DNA from: Brevundimonas sp.
GTDB lineage: Bacteria > Pseudomonadota > Alphaproteobacteria > Caulobacterales > Caulobacteraceae
Direction of reading: 5' to 3'
NCBI GenBank assembly: GCA_003248965.1
Contig: QFQU01000008.1
Coordinates: forward strand, 62,001 to 126,000
Length of the DNA: 64,000 bases
Positions 16,496 to 24,911 of this stretch are shown piece by piece (positions within the stretch are counted from its first letter, which is position 1; the number at the start of each line of letters is the position of its first letter). A program made the translations under genes and the position numbers. The notes under the pieces are model-generated. The model was not told the origin of the DNA. It saw only the letters and a program-made list of their open reading frames with translations, and did not search any database.

Positions 16496-17026
16496 ATGCC
16501 TCGTGCCGCATCTTTGGCGTGCGCCGCCGCCGTTTGTTCGTTAATCGCCGCAGCGATTCCGCATTCGCCCACTCAGGCCAGGATTTCGGAGCTGTCGCCT
16601 TCGGTAGCCCAGTGTCATGCCAACCTCGCGCCGGATTCGGTTTACTTCAACACCTGCCCCGCGAACACACGATCGTGCCCCAACTATCAGGCCTTGGGCG
16701 TTTCGCGCTGTCTAGAGCAGACGCCCGCGGAGCGCGCGGCCGCCGAGCGCGAAATCGCGATGAACAAGGCGCGCGACGACGCACGGCGCATCCTTGAGCA
16801 AGAGCGATTGCGCCAAGTCGAACAGGAAATGGCGCGGCTGGGCGCCCATAGACGTGAAGAGGCGATCCGCCTTATCGAACAGAGGCGGCGGGCCGAAGAA
16901 GCGCGGGGACAGGCCGAGCGAGCCGAGGATCTGGCGCAACGGCTCGCCGCCATGTCGCCACAGGACCGAGCCGCCTATGAGCGTTGCCGCGAGATCGCCA
17001 GACAAGGTCGCGTGACCTGTCAGTAG
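16496..17026 (+). CDS. Secreted coiled-coil protein of unknown function, 176 aa
   Basis: The ATG at 16496 gives a clean signal peptide (SLACAAAVCSLIAAAIP), preferred over an upstream ATG at 16463. The mature N-terminus has four Cys residues in a short span (QCHANLAPDSVYFNTCPANTRSCPNY...SRC), suggesting two disulfides. From about residue 75 to 160 it is a long charged alpha-helix (REIAMNKARDDARRILEQER) likely to form a coiled coil. The C-terminus again has paired Cys. Function is unknown. GC is lower than in flanking core genes. The stop lies nine bases from the convergent cysS stop. Confidence 0.65.
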   Translation: MPRAASLACAAAVCSLIAAAIPHSPTQARISELSPSVAQCHANLAPDSVYFNTCPANTRSCPNYQALGVSRCLEQTPAERAAAEREIAMNKARDDARRILEQERLRQVEQEMARLGAHRREEAIRLIEQRRRAEEARGQAERAEDLAQRLAAMSPQDRAAYERCREIARQGRVTCQ

Positions 17027-17035
17027 ATATCGCGC

Positions 17036-18487
17036 TCAGCCCTTGATCCGCCAGGTCGCGCCGTCGGGGCCGTCCATGACCACGACGTTCAGGGCGTTCA
17101 AACGGTCGCGGATGCGGTCAGCCTCGGCCCAGTTCTTTTCGGCGCGAGCGGTGGCGCGTTGCTCCAGCAGAGCTTCAACCTCGGTCTTCAGGGCGGGATC
17201 GCCGCCCTCGAACCAGGCGTCCGGCGTCAAGGACAGAACGCCGAGCAGACCGGCGGCTTCCTTCAGGCTCCAGCGGGCCATGGCGATGTCGTTGATGTCG
17301 GCCTCGGCGTCGTTCAGCAGATCGCGCAGAGCGGCGCCGAGGCCGAACAGTTGGGCGATGGCGCCGGGCGTGTTGAGGTCATCCTCGAGCGCGTCCAGCA
17401 CCGGGTCCAGGGCGTTCTCGGCCAACTCCCTCTCGGCCTCGTCCAGCGTCGTCTCGTCGAAGTCGGCCAGGGCCGCGTCGGCGTCGCGCAGGACACCATA
17501 GAGCCGGTCCAGGTTCTTGCGGCTCTGGTCCAGCAGCCCCTGGTTCCAGTCCAGCGGCTGGCGATAGTGGGCGCTGAGCAGGGCCCAGCGGACGACCTCG
17601 CCCGGCATGGCCTGAACCAGATCGTGCAGCAGCAGAACGTTGCCGACCGATTTGGACATCTTCTCGGCGTCCACGGTCAGGAAGCCGTTGTGCATCCAGT
17701 AGCGGGCGTATTCGTCATGGGCGTTGTCGCCGTGGGCATGGCCGTGGGCGCAGACGCCTTGCGCGATCTCGTTCTCATGGTGGGGGAAGACCAGGTCGAC
17801 GCCGCCGCCGTGGATGTCGATGGGCAGGCCCAGGGTCTTTTCGATCATGGCCGAGCATTCGATGTGCCAGCCGGGACGCCCCTCGCCCCACGGCGACGGC
17901 CAGGACGGCTCGTCCGCCTTGGACGGCTTCCACAGGACGAAGTCGTGGGGGTTCTTCTTGTAGGGCGCGACCTCGACGCGGGCGCCGGCGATCATGTCGT
18001 CCAGGTTCCGCCCCGACAGGGCGCCGTAGGCCTTGTAGGAGGAGACGTCGAACAGGACGTGACCCTCGGCCGCATAGGCGCAGCCCGCGTCGACGATGGA
18101 CTGGATCTGGGCGACGATGGCCGGGATGTGGTCGGTGACGTGGGGCGCCATGTCGGGCGGCGACACGTTCAGCAGGCCCATGTCGGCCAGATAGGCGGCT
18201 TCGTAGCGGGCGGTGATCTCGCCGATGGGCACGCCTTCACGCGCGGCCTTCTGATTGATCTTGTCGTCCACGTCGGTGACGTTTCGGGCGTAGATCACAT
18301 GGTCGGCGCCATAGGTCCGTCGCAACAGCCGCACCAGGACATCGAACACCACCGGCGGGCGCGCATTGCCGATATGGGCGTAGTCATAGACCGTGGGGCC
18401 GCAGACATAGAGGGTCACACGATCCTTGTTCCGGGGCTCGAACAGGCGCTTTTCACGGCGCAGGGTGTCGTGGATGTGCAGCGGCAT
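17036..18487 (-). CDS. cysS: Cysteinyl-tRNA synthetase, 483 aa
   Basis: This class I synthetase charges tRNA-Cys with cysteine. It shows the zinc-site Cys29 and HIGH-type motif in YVCGPTVYDYAHIGNAR, further zinc ligands in GWHIECSAM and HHENEIAQ, and the EKMSKSVGN ATP motif. Length is normal. The anticodon-binding DALR-like C-terminus ends with DGPDGATWRIKG. It lies about 3 kb from the unusual tRNA-Cys, which makes the substrate relationship worth a look, although the two are on separate transcripts. Confidence 0.97.
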   Translation of the reverse strand: MPLHIHDTLRREKRLFEPRNKDRVTLYVCGPTVYDYAHIGNARPPVVFDVLVRLLRRTYGADHVIYARNVTDVDDKINQKAAREGVPIGEITARYEAAYLADMGLLNVSPPDMAPHVTDHIPAIVAQIQSIVDAGCAYAAEGHVLFDVSSYKAYGALSGRNLDDMIAGARVEVAPYKKNPHDFVLWKPSKADEPSWPSPWGEGRPGWHIECSAMIEKTLGLPIDIHGGGVDLVFPHHENEIAQGVCAHGHAHGDNAHDEYARYWMHNGFLTVDAEKMSKSVGNVLLLHDLVQAMPGEVVRWALLSAHYRQPLDWNQGLLDQSRKNLDRLYGVLRDADAALADFDETTLDEAERELAENALDPVLDALEDDLNTPGAIAQLFGLGAALRDLLNDAEADINDIAMARWSLKEAAGLLGVLSLTPDAWFEGGDPALKTEVEALLEQRATARAEKNWAEADRIRDRLNALNVVVMDGPDGATWRIKG

Positions 18488-18553
18488 GGATCAGTCTTCA
18501 GCGGGTTTTCTTGCGGGACGGACGGTCTGTCCCATATAGCGGCCTGATAGTCA

Positions 18554-18597
18554 GTCAGCGCTGACCGCCCAAGCCCAATTATCTGGTATATCAGATA
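18554..18597. promoter_or_regulatory. Two palindromes in the cysS-folE divergent region
   Basis: GTCAGCGCTGAC (18554-18565) is a perfect 12-bp palindrome. TATCTG-6 nt-CAGATA (18580-18597) is an AT-rich inverted repeat 30 bp before the folE start. They sit between divergent cysS and folE and are candidates for operator or promoter elements. No regulator can be assigned. Confidence 0.4.
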
Positions 18598-18626
18598 TCC
18601 GCGCCCCTCCCCCGTCGGATCGTTCC

Positions 18627-19244
18627 ATGAGCCTCACGCCCGCCAAGCCCGTTCTCGTCGCCAACGAGGAAGCCTCCAAGCGCCCCAGCCGCGAACAGGC
18701 GCTGGAGGCCGTGCGCACCCTGATCGCCTGGGCCGGCGACGATCCTGCGCGTCCGGGCCTGATCGACACGCCCAAGCGGGTCGTCGACGCCTATGGCGAA
18801 TGGTTCGACGGCTACGACGCCGACGCAGGCAAGGAGCTGAGCCGCACCTTCGAGGACGTGACCGGATACGACGACATGGTCGTGCTGCGCGACATCGAGG
18901 TGGAGAGCCACTGCGAGCACCACATGGCCCCCTTCCTGGGCAAGGCCTATGTCGCCTATCTGCCGGGCGAGAAGGTGGTCGGCATCTCCAAGCTGGCGCG
19001 GGTGGTCGAGATTTTCGCGCGGCGGCTGCAGAACCAGGAAACCCTGACCAACGACATCATCGAGGCCATCGAATCGCATCTGCAACCGCGCGGCGTCGCG
19101 GTTCTGGTGGACGCCGAGCATCAGTGCATGACCACGCGCGGCGTGCATCATCGGCATGTTTCGACCGTCACGACCCGCTTCACGGGGGCGTTCAGGGACG
19201 ATCCTGCCCTGATGGACCGGTTTTTGAAGCTGGCGCGGGGTTAG
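18627..19244 (+). CDS. folE: GTP cyclohydrolase I, 205 aa
   Basis: FolE converts GTP to 7,8-dihydroneopterin triphosphate, the first step of tetrahydrofolate synthesis. Zinc ligands and active site are visible in SHCEHHMAPF and in HQCMTTRGVHH, with FEDVTGYDDMV and YLPGEKVVGISKL as family blocks. The N-terminus (residues 1-25) is variable as usual. Tetrahydrofolate made by this route is the cofactor for the glycine cleavage system encoded further along the window. It is divergent from cysS. Confidence 0.97.
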   Translation: MSLTPAKPVLVANEEASKRPSREQALEAVRTLIAWAGDDPARPGLIDTPKRVVDAYGEWFDGYDADAGKELSRTFEDVTGYDDMVVLRDIEVESHCEHHMAPFLGKAYVAYLPGEKVVGISKLARVVEIFARRLQNQETLTNDIIEAIESHLQPRGVAVLVDAEHQCMTTRGVHHRHVSTVTTRFTGAFRDDPALMDRFLKLARG

Positions 19245-19402
19245 ACGCCCCTCTGTCGCATATAATTGACGCAGCGACCGGGCCGATCGTTTAGAACCGC
19301 TTTACAAGCGCGCATCGGGACGCCAAGAACCGAGCAAGCCTTCGGGCGATCCATAGGGAAATGTCGGCGCGGATAGCCGCCGGCGAGTAACGGAGACGAT
19401 GC

Positions 19403-19837
19403 ATGGCTGCCAAGCTCGGTGGTTCCGGCGGGGACAAGCACACGATCGAACAGACGGCGGATATCAACATCACGCCGTTCATCGACATTCTGCTGGTGCT
19501 CATGATCATCTTCATGGTCGCCGCGCCCATGGCGACCGTGTCCATCAAGCTGGACCTGCCGCCCGCGCAGCCGCCCGTGAATCCGACCAAGGAAAAAGAG
19601 CCGGTCTACATCACCATCCAGGAGAACGGTCAGCTGTTCATCTCGGACAAGCAGACCTCGATCGACAACCTGCCCATCGACGTCTGCACGGCCTTGGGCG
19701 GCGGCGCCTGCAAGGAAGAACGCGTGTTCGTCCGCGCCCAGCCGGAAGTGAAGTACAAGCAGTTCATGGAAGTCATGAACAAGATGCAGGAGAACGGCTT
19801 CTTCAAGGTCGGCCTGCTGAACGAAGACATCGAATAG
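19403..19837 (+). CDS. exbD: ExbD/TolR-family biopolymer transport protein, 144 aa
   Basis: The protein has a cytoplasmic N-terminus, one transmembrane helix (about residues 29-48) and a periplasmic domain. The helix begins with INITPFIDILLVLMIIFMV, whose Asp28 is the protonatable residue used for proton-motive-force energy transfer. It normally works with ExbB and TonB or with TolQ. No exbB, tonB or tolQ is adjacent, so this is an orphan copy. The periplasmic part has two Cys residues (DVCTALGGGACKEE). A terminator follows directly. Confidence 0.9.
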   Translation: MAAKLGGSGGDKHTIEQTADINITPFIDILLVLMIIFMVAAPMATVSIKLDLPPAQPPVNPTKEKEPVYITIQENGQLFISDKQTSIDNLPIDVCTALGGGACKEERVFVRAQPEVKYKQFMEVMNKMQENGFFKVGLLNEDIE

Positions 19838-19861
19838 GACCATCGTCCTGTCCAGGATTTG

Positions 19862-19896
19862 GGCCGCGTTCCGAAAGGGACGCGGCCTTTTTCTTT
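19862..19896 (+). terminator. Rho-independent terminator after exbD
   Basis: The stem GGCCGCGT / ACGCGGCC encloses a 10-base loop and is followed by TTTTTCTTT. It lies 24 bases after the exbD stop. Confidence 0.85.
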
Positions 19897-19979
19897 GCAC
19901 GACGGGAGGGCGGATTGGGGCTTGCCGTATCGACCCCGCGCCCGCTTGATGGCGCATCGGTTGTTCGAGGAGTTGGCCC

Positions 19980-21797
19980 ATGCGTCGTCGCACCTTCCTG
20001 TCCGCCCTGCCCGTCGGGGTCCTGGCGACAAGCGCGGCCCAGGCGCAGCAGCCGACCGCCGCCCCTGTTCCGCCCGCCCCTGCTCGCCCGGCCGATCCTT
20101 ATGCCGGGATCGGCATCGGCGACCGGATCAGCGGGCCGAAGTTCATGGGCCGCTCGACCGTCTGGGGGGCGAACGGGGCGGCGGCGACGGCGCATCCGGC
20201 CGCGACACTGATCGGCATCGACACCCTGAGACGCGGGGGATCGGCCATCGACGCGGCCATCGCCATAAACGCCGCCCTGGGCTTTCTGGAGCCGGTCGCC
20301 AACGGCATCGGCGGCGACGCCTATTGCATGTTGTGGGACCCGAAACAGAGGAAGGTCGTCGGCCTGAACGGTTCGGGCGCCAGTCCGCGCGGGCTGAGCT
20401 TGGAAACCGCGCGATCCAGGGCCGTGGACGGCTATCTGCCCCGCTATGGCGCGGTGACGGTCAATGTGCCGGGCGCGGTGGACGCCTGGTGGAGCGCGCA
20501 CGAGCGGTATGGAAAACTGCCCTGGAAAGACGTGCTGCTGCCGGTCGCGGAACTGTGCGAACAGGGCGCGCCCGTGCCCCAGGTCATCGCCTACTATCTG
20601 GAACGCAACATGGCCGCCTTCGACCGGGGCGGGATTCCAATCGAGGAGAACGACAACCGCAAACGCATCTGGGCGGCCGGCGGGGCGACGCCAAAGGTGG
20701 GCGAAATGTTCGCCAACCCTTATCTCGGCAAGACGCTGCGGATGATCGCAGAGGGCGGGCGCGACGCCTTCTACGACGGGCCGATCGCCGAAAGCATCGA
20801 GGCCTATTTCAAGCGGATCGGCGGCTGGATGACCCGCGCCGACATGGCCGCCCACCACACCGAATGGGTCCAGCCGATCCAGACCAATTATCGCGGGGTG
20901 GACGTCTTCGGCCTGGGGCCGAACACCCAGGGGCTGTCGACCAACCAGATCCTGAACATCTGCGAACAGTTCGATCTGAAATCCATGGGCTTCCAGTCCG
21001 CTGCCTCGCTGCACGTCCAGGCCGAGGCCAAGCGGCTGGCGTTCGAGGACCGGGCGCGCTGGTTCGCCGACGACCGATTCTCCAGGACCCCGGTCGAATG
21101 GCTGAACTCCAAGGCCTATGCCGCCGAACGCGCCAGGCTGATCCGGCCCGACCGGGTCATGGACCGCGTCATGCCGGGCGACGCCCCGCACCATGGCGAC
21201 ACCACCTATTTCAGCGTCGCCGACGGCGACGGGATGATGGTCAGCTGGATTCAGTCCAACTATCGCGGCATGGGCTCGGGCCTGGCGCCGGACGACGGGT
21301 CGGAGCCGCTGGGCTTCATGTTCCAGGACCGGGGCGAACTGTTCGCCCTGTCCGACGGCCATCCGAACGTCTATGCGCCGGGCAAGCGGCCGTTCCAGAC
21401 CATCATTCCCGGTTTCGCGGTCAAGGACGGCGAGCCGTGGATGGCGTTCGGCGTTATGGGCGGCGCCATGCAGCCCCAGGGCCAGGCCCAGATCATCATC
21501 AATATGGTCGATTACGGGCTGGAGCCGCAGGCGGCGGGCGACGCCCCGCGCTGGCAGCACTACGGCTCGTCCGAACCGACCGGCCAGCCGCAGGAAGGGA
21601 CCGGGGTGCTGCATCTGGAGAGCGGCGTGCCCGAGGCGACCAAGGCCCAGCTGCGGGCCATGGGCTGGACCCTGGGCGAACCGGACGGCGGATTCGGCGG
21701 CTATCAGAACGTGATGAAACAGATGAACCCCGGCGGCCGCTGGACCTATGGGGCGGCGACCGAGATGCGAAAGGACGGCGTCGCCCTGGCCTATTGA
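19980..21797 (+). CDS. ggt: Gamma-glutamyltransferase family protein, exported, 605 aa
   Basis: The N-terminus RRRTFLSALPVGVLATSAAQAQ looks like a Tat or Sec signal. The core is an N-terminal nucleophile hydrolase that self-cleaves before a Thr. The nucleophile candidate is Thr408 in HHGDTTYFSVADGDG, matching the family TTHFSVVD motif. Upstream blocks AHPAATLIGIDTLRRGGSAIDAA and VEPVANGIGGDA are typical. It would hydrolyse or transfer gamma-glutamyl groups (glutathione or similar) in the periplasm; some members are cephalosporin acylase-like, so the substrate is uncertain. A 237-bp gap without a gene follows. Confidence 0.9.
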   Translation: MRRRTFLSALPVGVLATSAAQAQQPTAAPVPPAPARPADPYAGIGIGDRISGPKFMGRSTVWGANGAAATAHPAATLIGIDTLRRGGSAIDAAIAINAALGFLEPVANGIGGDAYCMLWDPKQRKVVGLNGSGASPRGLSLETARSRAVDGYLPRYGAVTVNVPGAVDAWWSAHERYGKLPWKDVLLPVAELCEQGAPVPQVIAYYLERNMAAFDRGGIPIEENDNRKRIWAAGGATPKVGEMFANPYLGKTLRMIAEGGRDAFYDGPIAESIEAYFKRIGGWMTRADMAAHHTEWVQPIQTNYRGVDVFGLGPNTQGLSTNQILNICEQFDLKSMGFQSAASLHVQAEAKRLAFEDRARWFADDRFSRTPVEWLNSKAYAAERARLIRPDRVMDRVMPGDAPHHGDTTYFSVADGDGMMVSWIQSNYRGMGSGLAPDDGSEPLGFMFQDRGELFALSDGHPNVYAPGKRPFQTIIPGFAVKDGEPWMAFGVMGGAMQPQGQAQIIINMVDYGLEPQAAGDAPRWQHYGSSEPTGQPQEGTGVLHLESGVPEATKAQLRAMGWTLGEPDGGFGGYQNVMKQMNPGGRWTYGAATEMRKDGVALAY

Positions 21798-22034
21798 AGA
21801 CTGGACGCCGGGTCAGCCCGCGCTAAGGTCAGGCGGGGTCTTCCCCGTTGAGATTGTCTTGGCGCGACGCCCGGCCACGGGCGCGGTCAGCCGCAAAGGG
21901 GCGGTCTCTCCTGTGTTTGGTCACAACGCAAAGGACGCCCGGCGCCGGCCGAAAGGCAAGTCGTGGAGGGGCCATGAGGGCTTCGCGCCCCCGCCCCTTC
22001 GCCACGGCGCCGGGCGTCTGCGCAGGAGGCGACA

Positions 22035-22763
22035 ATGAGCGAGATGCCGGACTACTTCGTAATCCTGACAGCCATCGTGATCCTGGTTGGCGCGATCGCC
22101 CTGCTGAACGCCTTCCGGCGCGTGCGGGTCAACCGTTGGGAGCGGACGGCCGTGTATGTCGACGGCGTGTTCGATCGACTGCTGGAACCAGGGGTTCATC
22201 GCCTGTGGAAGGGTCACGGACGCCTGATGCTGGTTCCGATCAGCCTGGACCAGCAGGTGCGCTCGATCAGGGCGGACGTCCTGTCGTCGGAACGGATGCC
22301 CCTGCGCCTGACCGCATCGGTCCTGTTCCGCATCGAGAACGCCGAGCTTTCGCTGCGCGAGCCGGTCGAGCCGCGCCTCGATCTGGCGGTCCAGTCCGCC
22401 TTGATCCGTCTGGCGGCCGAAACGCCGCTGGAGACCCTGCTGGCCCAGGCGCCGGAGACGGCGGACGCCCTGGGCGCGCGGCTGGGCGAGACGGTCGGCG
22501 CCGCGCGGATCGAACAGGTCGAGATCGCCGCCGTCACCCTGCCGCCCGAGATTCGCCGCCTGATGAGCGATGTCGAGCGGGCGCGGCTGGACGGTCTGGC
22601 GGCGCTGGAACGCGCCCGCAGCGAACAGACCGCCCTGCGCGCCCTGGCCAATGCGGCGCGCCTGTTGAAGGACAATCCCGAACTGGCGCAGCTGCGGCTG
22701 CTGCAGACGGCCGAAAACGCCAAGGCCGCGACCATCGTCATCGGCGACGCCCCCCGGCAATGA
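22035..22763 (+). CDS. SPFH/Band 7 (slipin-like) membrane protein, 242 aa
   Basis: AGGAGG lies just before the ATG. One N-terminal transmembrane helix (about residues 7-26, FVILTAIVILVGAIALLNAF) is followed by a Band 7 domain with WERTAVYVDGVFDRLLEPG and the RADVLSSERMPLRLTASV strand. A helical region with LEALERARSEQ-type repeats ends the protein. SPFH proteins form oligomeric membrane rings and scaffold microdomains or proteases. No NfeD partner gene is adjacent. Its stop overlaps the next start in ATGA, so the YjbR-like gene is translationally coupled. Confidence 0.85.
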   Translation: MSEMPDYFVILTAIVILVGAIALLNAFRRVRVNRWERTAVYVDGVFDRLLEPGVHRLWKGHGRLMLVPISLDQQVRSIRADVLSSERMPLRLTASVLFRIENAELSLREPVEPRLDLAVQSALIRLAAETPLETLLAQAPETADALGARLGETVGAARIEQVEIAAVTLPPEIRRLMSDVERARLDGLAALERARSEQTALRALANAARLLKDNPELAQLRLLQTAENAKAATIVIGDAPRQ

Positions 22764-23121
22764 CCCGCGAGGAGGTCCGAGCCCTTCTGCTGTCGTTTCC
22801 GGGCGTGGAGGACGGCGTGTCCTATGGCGAGCCGTCGTTCAAGGTCAGGGGAAAGTTCTTCACCTGGATGCGGCCCGCCCTGGACGACAGTATCGTGGTC
22901 CATCTGGATAATCGCGACGAACGCGACCTGTTGATCGAGATGGACCCCGCCACCTTTCACTTCACCGACCATTATCGCGACCACGCCATCGTGCTGGCGC
23001 GCATCGCCACGGTCGATCCCGTGTGGCTGAAGGCGGCGCTGGCGAAACGCTGGCGCAGGTCGCGCCGAAAAGACTGGTGCAACAGCACCCACGCCTTACT
23101 GGAACGGGGTCGAGCGCCTAA
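22760..23121 (+). pseudogene. MmcQ/YjbR-family protein, frameshifted near its C-terminus
   Basis: The first 98 codons read as a YjbR protein (SFPGVEDGVSYGEPSFKVRGK, then DLLIEMDPATFHFTDHYRDH). At about 23054 the frame changes: the expected ending QVAPKRLVQQHPRL lies in another frame that stops at 23121, just before the next gene. One missing base in TGGCGCAGG (for example CGCCAG shortened to CGCAG) explains it. Without correction the frame runs to 23413, overlapping the reductase by over 250 bases, which is unlikely. YjbR proteins have a DNA-binding-like CyaY fold and uncertain function. Sequencing error and true mutation are both possible. Confidence 0.8.
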
Positions 23122-23156
23122 TTACAGGGCTCCCGCGACCGACGAAGGAGCGCCTC

Positions 23157-23999
23157 ATGTCCTATGGCGACCAGCCCACCATCACCGTCGACGATGTCGA
23201 AATCCCCCTGCTTGGCTTCGGCACCTGGCAGTTGGAGCCAAAAGACGCGCGGCGCATGGTCGCCGAGGCGCTAAGGATCGGATACCGCCACATCGACACG
23301 GCCTGGATCTACAAGAACGAAAAGGCGGTGGGCGAAGGCCTCCGGGATTCGGGCCTGGCGCGCGACGACTTCTTCCTGACCACCAAGATCTGGGTCGAGC
23401 ATTTCGACCATGACGGCCTGCTGCGTCAGGCGCAGGAATCGGCGGACAGCCTGGGCACGGTTCCCGACCTGCTGCTGCTGCACTGGCCCAAGACGACGCC
23501 CTCGTTCGAGGAGACTCTGGGCGCCCTGAACGAAGCCAGGGATCAGGGGCTGACCCGGTCGATCGGCGTGTCCAACTTCCCGTCCAGGGAATTCCGTCAG
23601 GCCCAAGCCCTGTCCAAGGCGCGGCTGATCACCGATCAGGTCGAGCACCACCCCTATCTGGGCGTCGATCAACTGGTCGCCACGGCGGCCGAACTGGGGT
23701 CGTCGATCACCGCCTGGTCGCCGTTGGCCCAAGGCAAGATCGCCGACGACGCCACGATCAGCCAGATCGGCCAGGCCCACGGCAAGACCAACGGCCAGAT
23801 CACCCTGCGCTGGCTGATCCAGCACGGGATCATCGCCATCCCGCGCACGACCAAGGAAAGCCGCGCGCGCGAGAACTTCGACATCTTCGACTTCGCCCTG
23901 ACGGACGAGGAGATGCAGCGGATGGACGCCCTGGATCGCGGCGAACGTCTGGGCGACTGGCTGGACCCGGCGTTCGAATGGGACAAGACTGCCGCCTGA
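23157..23999 (+). CDS. Aldo/keto reductase, 280 aa
   Basis: This NADPH-dependent (beta/alpha)8 reductase has the full tetrad Asp47, Tyr52, Lys77 and His109 in RHIDTAWIYKNE, TTKIW and LLLHWP. Later blocks GVSNFPSREF, QVEHHPYL and IPRTTKESRARENF are those of the AKR5-like 2,5-diketo-gluconate reductase group. AAGGAG precedes the ATG by seven bases. The natural carbonyl substrate cannot be told from sequence. It is downstream of the broken YjbR gene and probably co-transcribed. Confidence 0.93.
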   Translation: MSYGDQPTITVDDVEIPLLGFGTWQLEPKDARRMVAEALRIGYRHIDTAWIYKNEKAVGEGLRDSGLARDDFFLTTKIWVEHFDHDGLLRQAQESADSLGTVPDLLLLHWPKTTPSFEETLGALNEARDQGLTRSIGVSNFPSREFRQAQALSKARLITDQVEHHPYLGVDQLVATAAELGSSITAWSPLAQGKIADDATISQIGQAHGKTNGQITLRWLIQHGIIAIPRTTKESRARENFDIFDFALTDEEMQRMDALDRGERLGDWLDPAFEWDKTAA

Positions 24000-24036
24000 T
24001 CGACGCAAGAGCGGTTTTGATCGCGTTGGGCGAATT

Positions 24037-24498
24037 TCAATCCTCGCCCGTCGAAAGCTCCACTTGTCCAGAGACTCCGTCGTAAGACATTCGATAATGC
24101 CTCAGAAAGGTTCGTCCAAGGAGAACGCGGTGCAACTGCTCCCCTTCGGCGAGCCTCACCCCGGTGAACTGTTGGAAAAGCAGCCTGTCGAGTGCGGGAA
24201 CATAAAGTCGAGCCGTATAGATCACAGCCTCATGCCGGCCGCCGACGCCGCTGATGACGCCCTTTTCCGTCGCTGGCAGCCTCAGTTCCTGAGCCAGAGT
24301 TTCATCGATACAATCGCCGCCTGCGCCCGTGTCGATGAGGGCCTTGATGCGTTTGCCGGCTAGATCTGGCGCCTTGCCGGGCTCCGATCGCGACTTACGG
24401 CCTATATCGACATGAACAGTAGGGCCAATCTGAACCAACATGTCAGCCGCCGAAAGCCCGCCGAGGCCGCTCTTGAAGCCTACGGATTCATTAGGCAT
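24037..24498 (-). CDS. Retropepsin-like aspartic protease, 153 aa
   Basis: The motif IKALIDTGAGGD contains the aspartic-protease triad Asp56-Thr57-Gly58, and a later LLGRTFLRHYRMSYD block matches the flap or second hydrophobic-Gly region of single-domain bacterial retropepsins. These act as homodimers. There is no signal peptide, so it is probably cytoplasmic. The start overlaps the stop of the preceding 81-aa gene by eight bases, a translational-coupling arrangement. The segment has lower GC than its surroundings. Substrate is unknown; the partner protein is the obvious candidate. Confidence 0.8.
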   Translation of the reverse strand: MPNESVGFKSGLGGLSAADMLVQIGPTVHVDIGRKSRSEPGKAPDLAGKRIKALIDTGAGGDCIDETLAQELRLPATEKGVISGVGGRHEAVIYTARLYVPALDRLLFQQFTGVRLAEGEQLHRVLLGRTFLRHYRMSYDGVSGQVELSTGED

Positions 24499-24736
24499 TG
24501 GCGCGAGTGAACACCATGCCCCCAGGGAGATGGATTTGAGGAGGAGCCCCCACCTGACGGATCAAAAAGGGCCCCGTATCAAAGCGCTCAATAGCATCTG
24601 AAGCAGCAGCATCGAAGTCAGGGTAAACATCCACAAACTGACCGTGATGAAAGACCACCCACGCCATGCGGTGGTGAGTTTCCAACTCGCTCTTCATCCT
24701 TTCGAACGAGGCGATGTCGTCTTTCAAAACGGTCAT
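24491..24736 (-). CDS. Small partner protein of the retropepsin, 81 aa, unknown function
   Basis: The product is soluble with an N-terminal helix (DDIASFERMKSELETHH) and a compact C-terminal part with WVVFHHGQFVDVYPDFDAAASDA and GPFLIRQVGAPP. I recall this type of protein next to retropepsin-like genes in other bacteria, but have no proven function to cite. The eight-base overlap with the protease gene implies co-expression. Lower GC than the neighbours suggests acquisition as a pair. The 175 bp before the divergent ubiD gene hold their promoters presumably; nothing specific was identified. Confidence 0.7.
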   Translation of the reverse strand: MTVLKDDIASFERMKSELETHHRMAWVVFHHGQFVDVYPDFDAAASDAIERFDTGPFLIRQVGAPPQIHLPGGMVFTRANA

Positions 24737-24911
24737 CGAATGTCTCGTGGCGGTGGACAGTTTTATTGGCGGGGCATCAAGCGATCTGGCTTGTTAGGTA
24801 GAATATCGCGTGAGTCGGGCAAAAGCGCGTTAATGAGCATTAACCTTTTGTGGATCGTTTCGTGTCCGAAGCCGAGTGACAGCGGGCCGCGAGCCGCCTA
24901 AGCCACGCCTC

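Noticed and set aside
19803..21614. 603-codon minus-strand frame opposite ggt
   Set aside because: Pure antisense of a well-supported gamma-glutamyltransferase.
21848..22759. Upstream extension of the YjbR frame
   Set aside because: The frame overlaps the SPFH gene; the YjbR match begins at the ATGA overlap at 22760.
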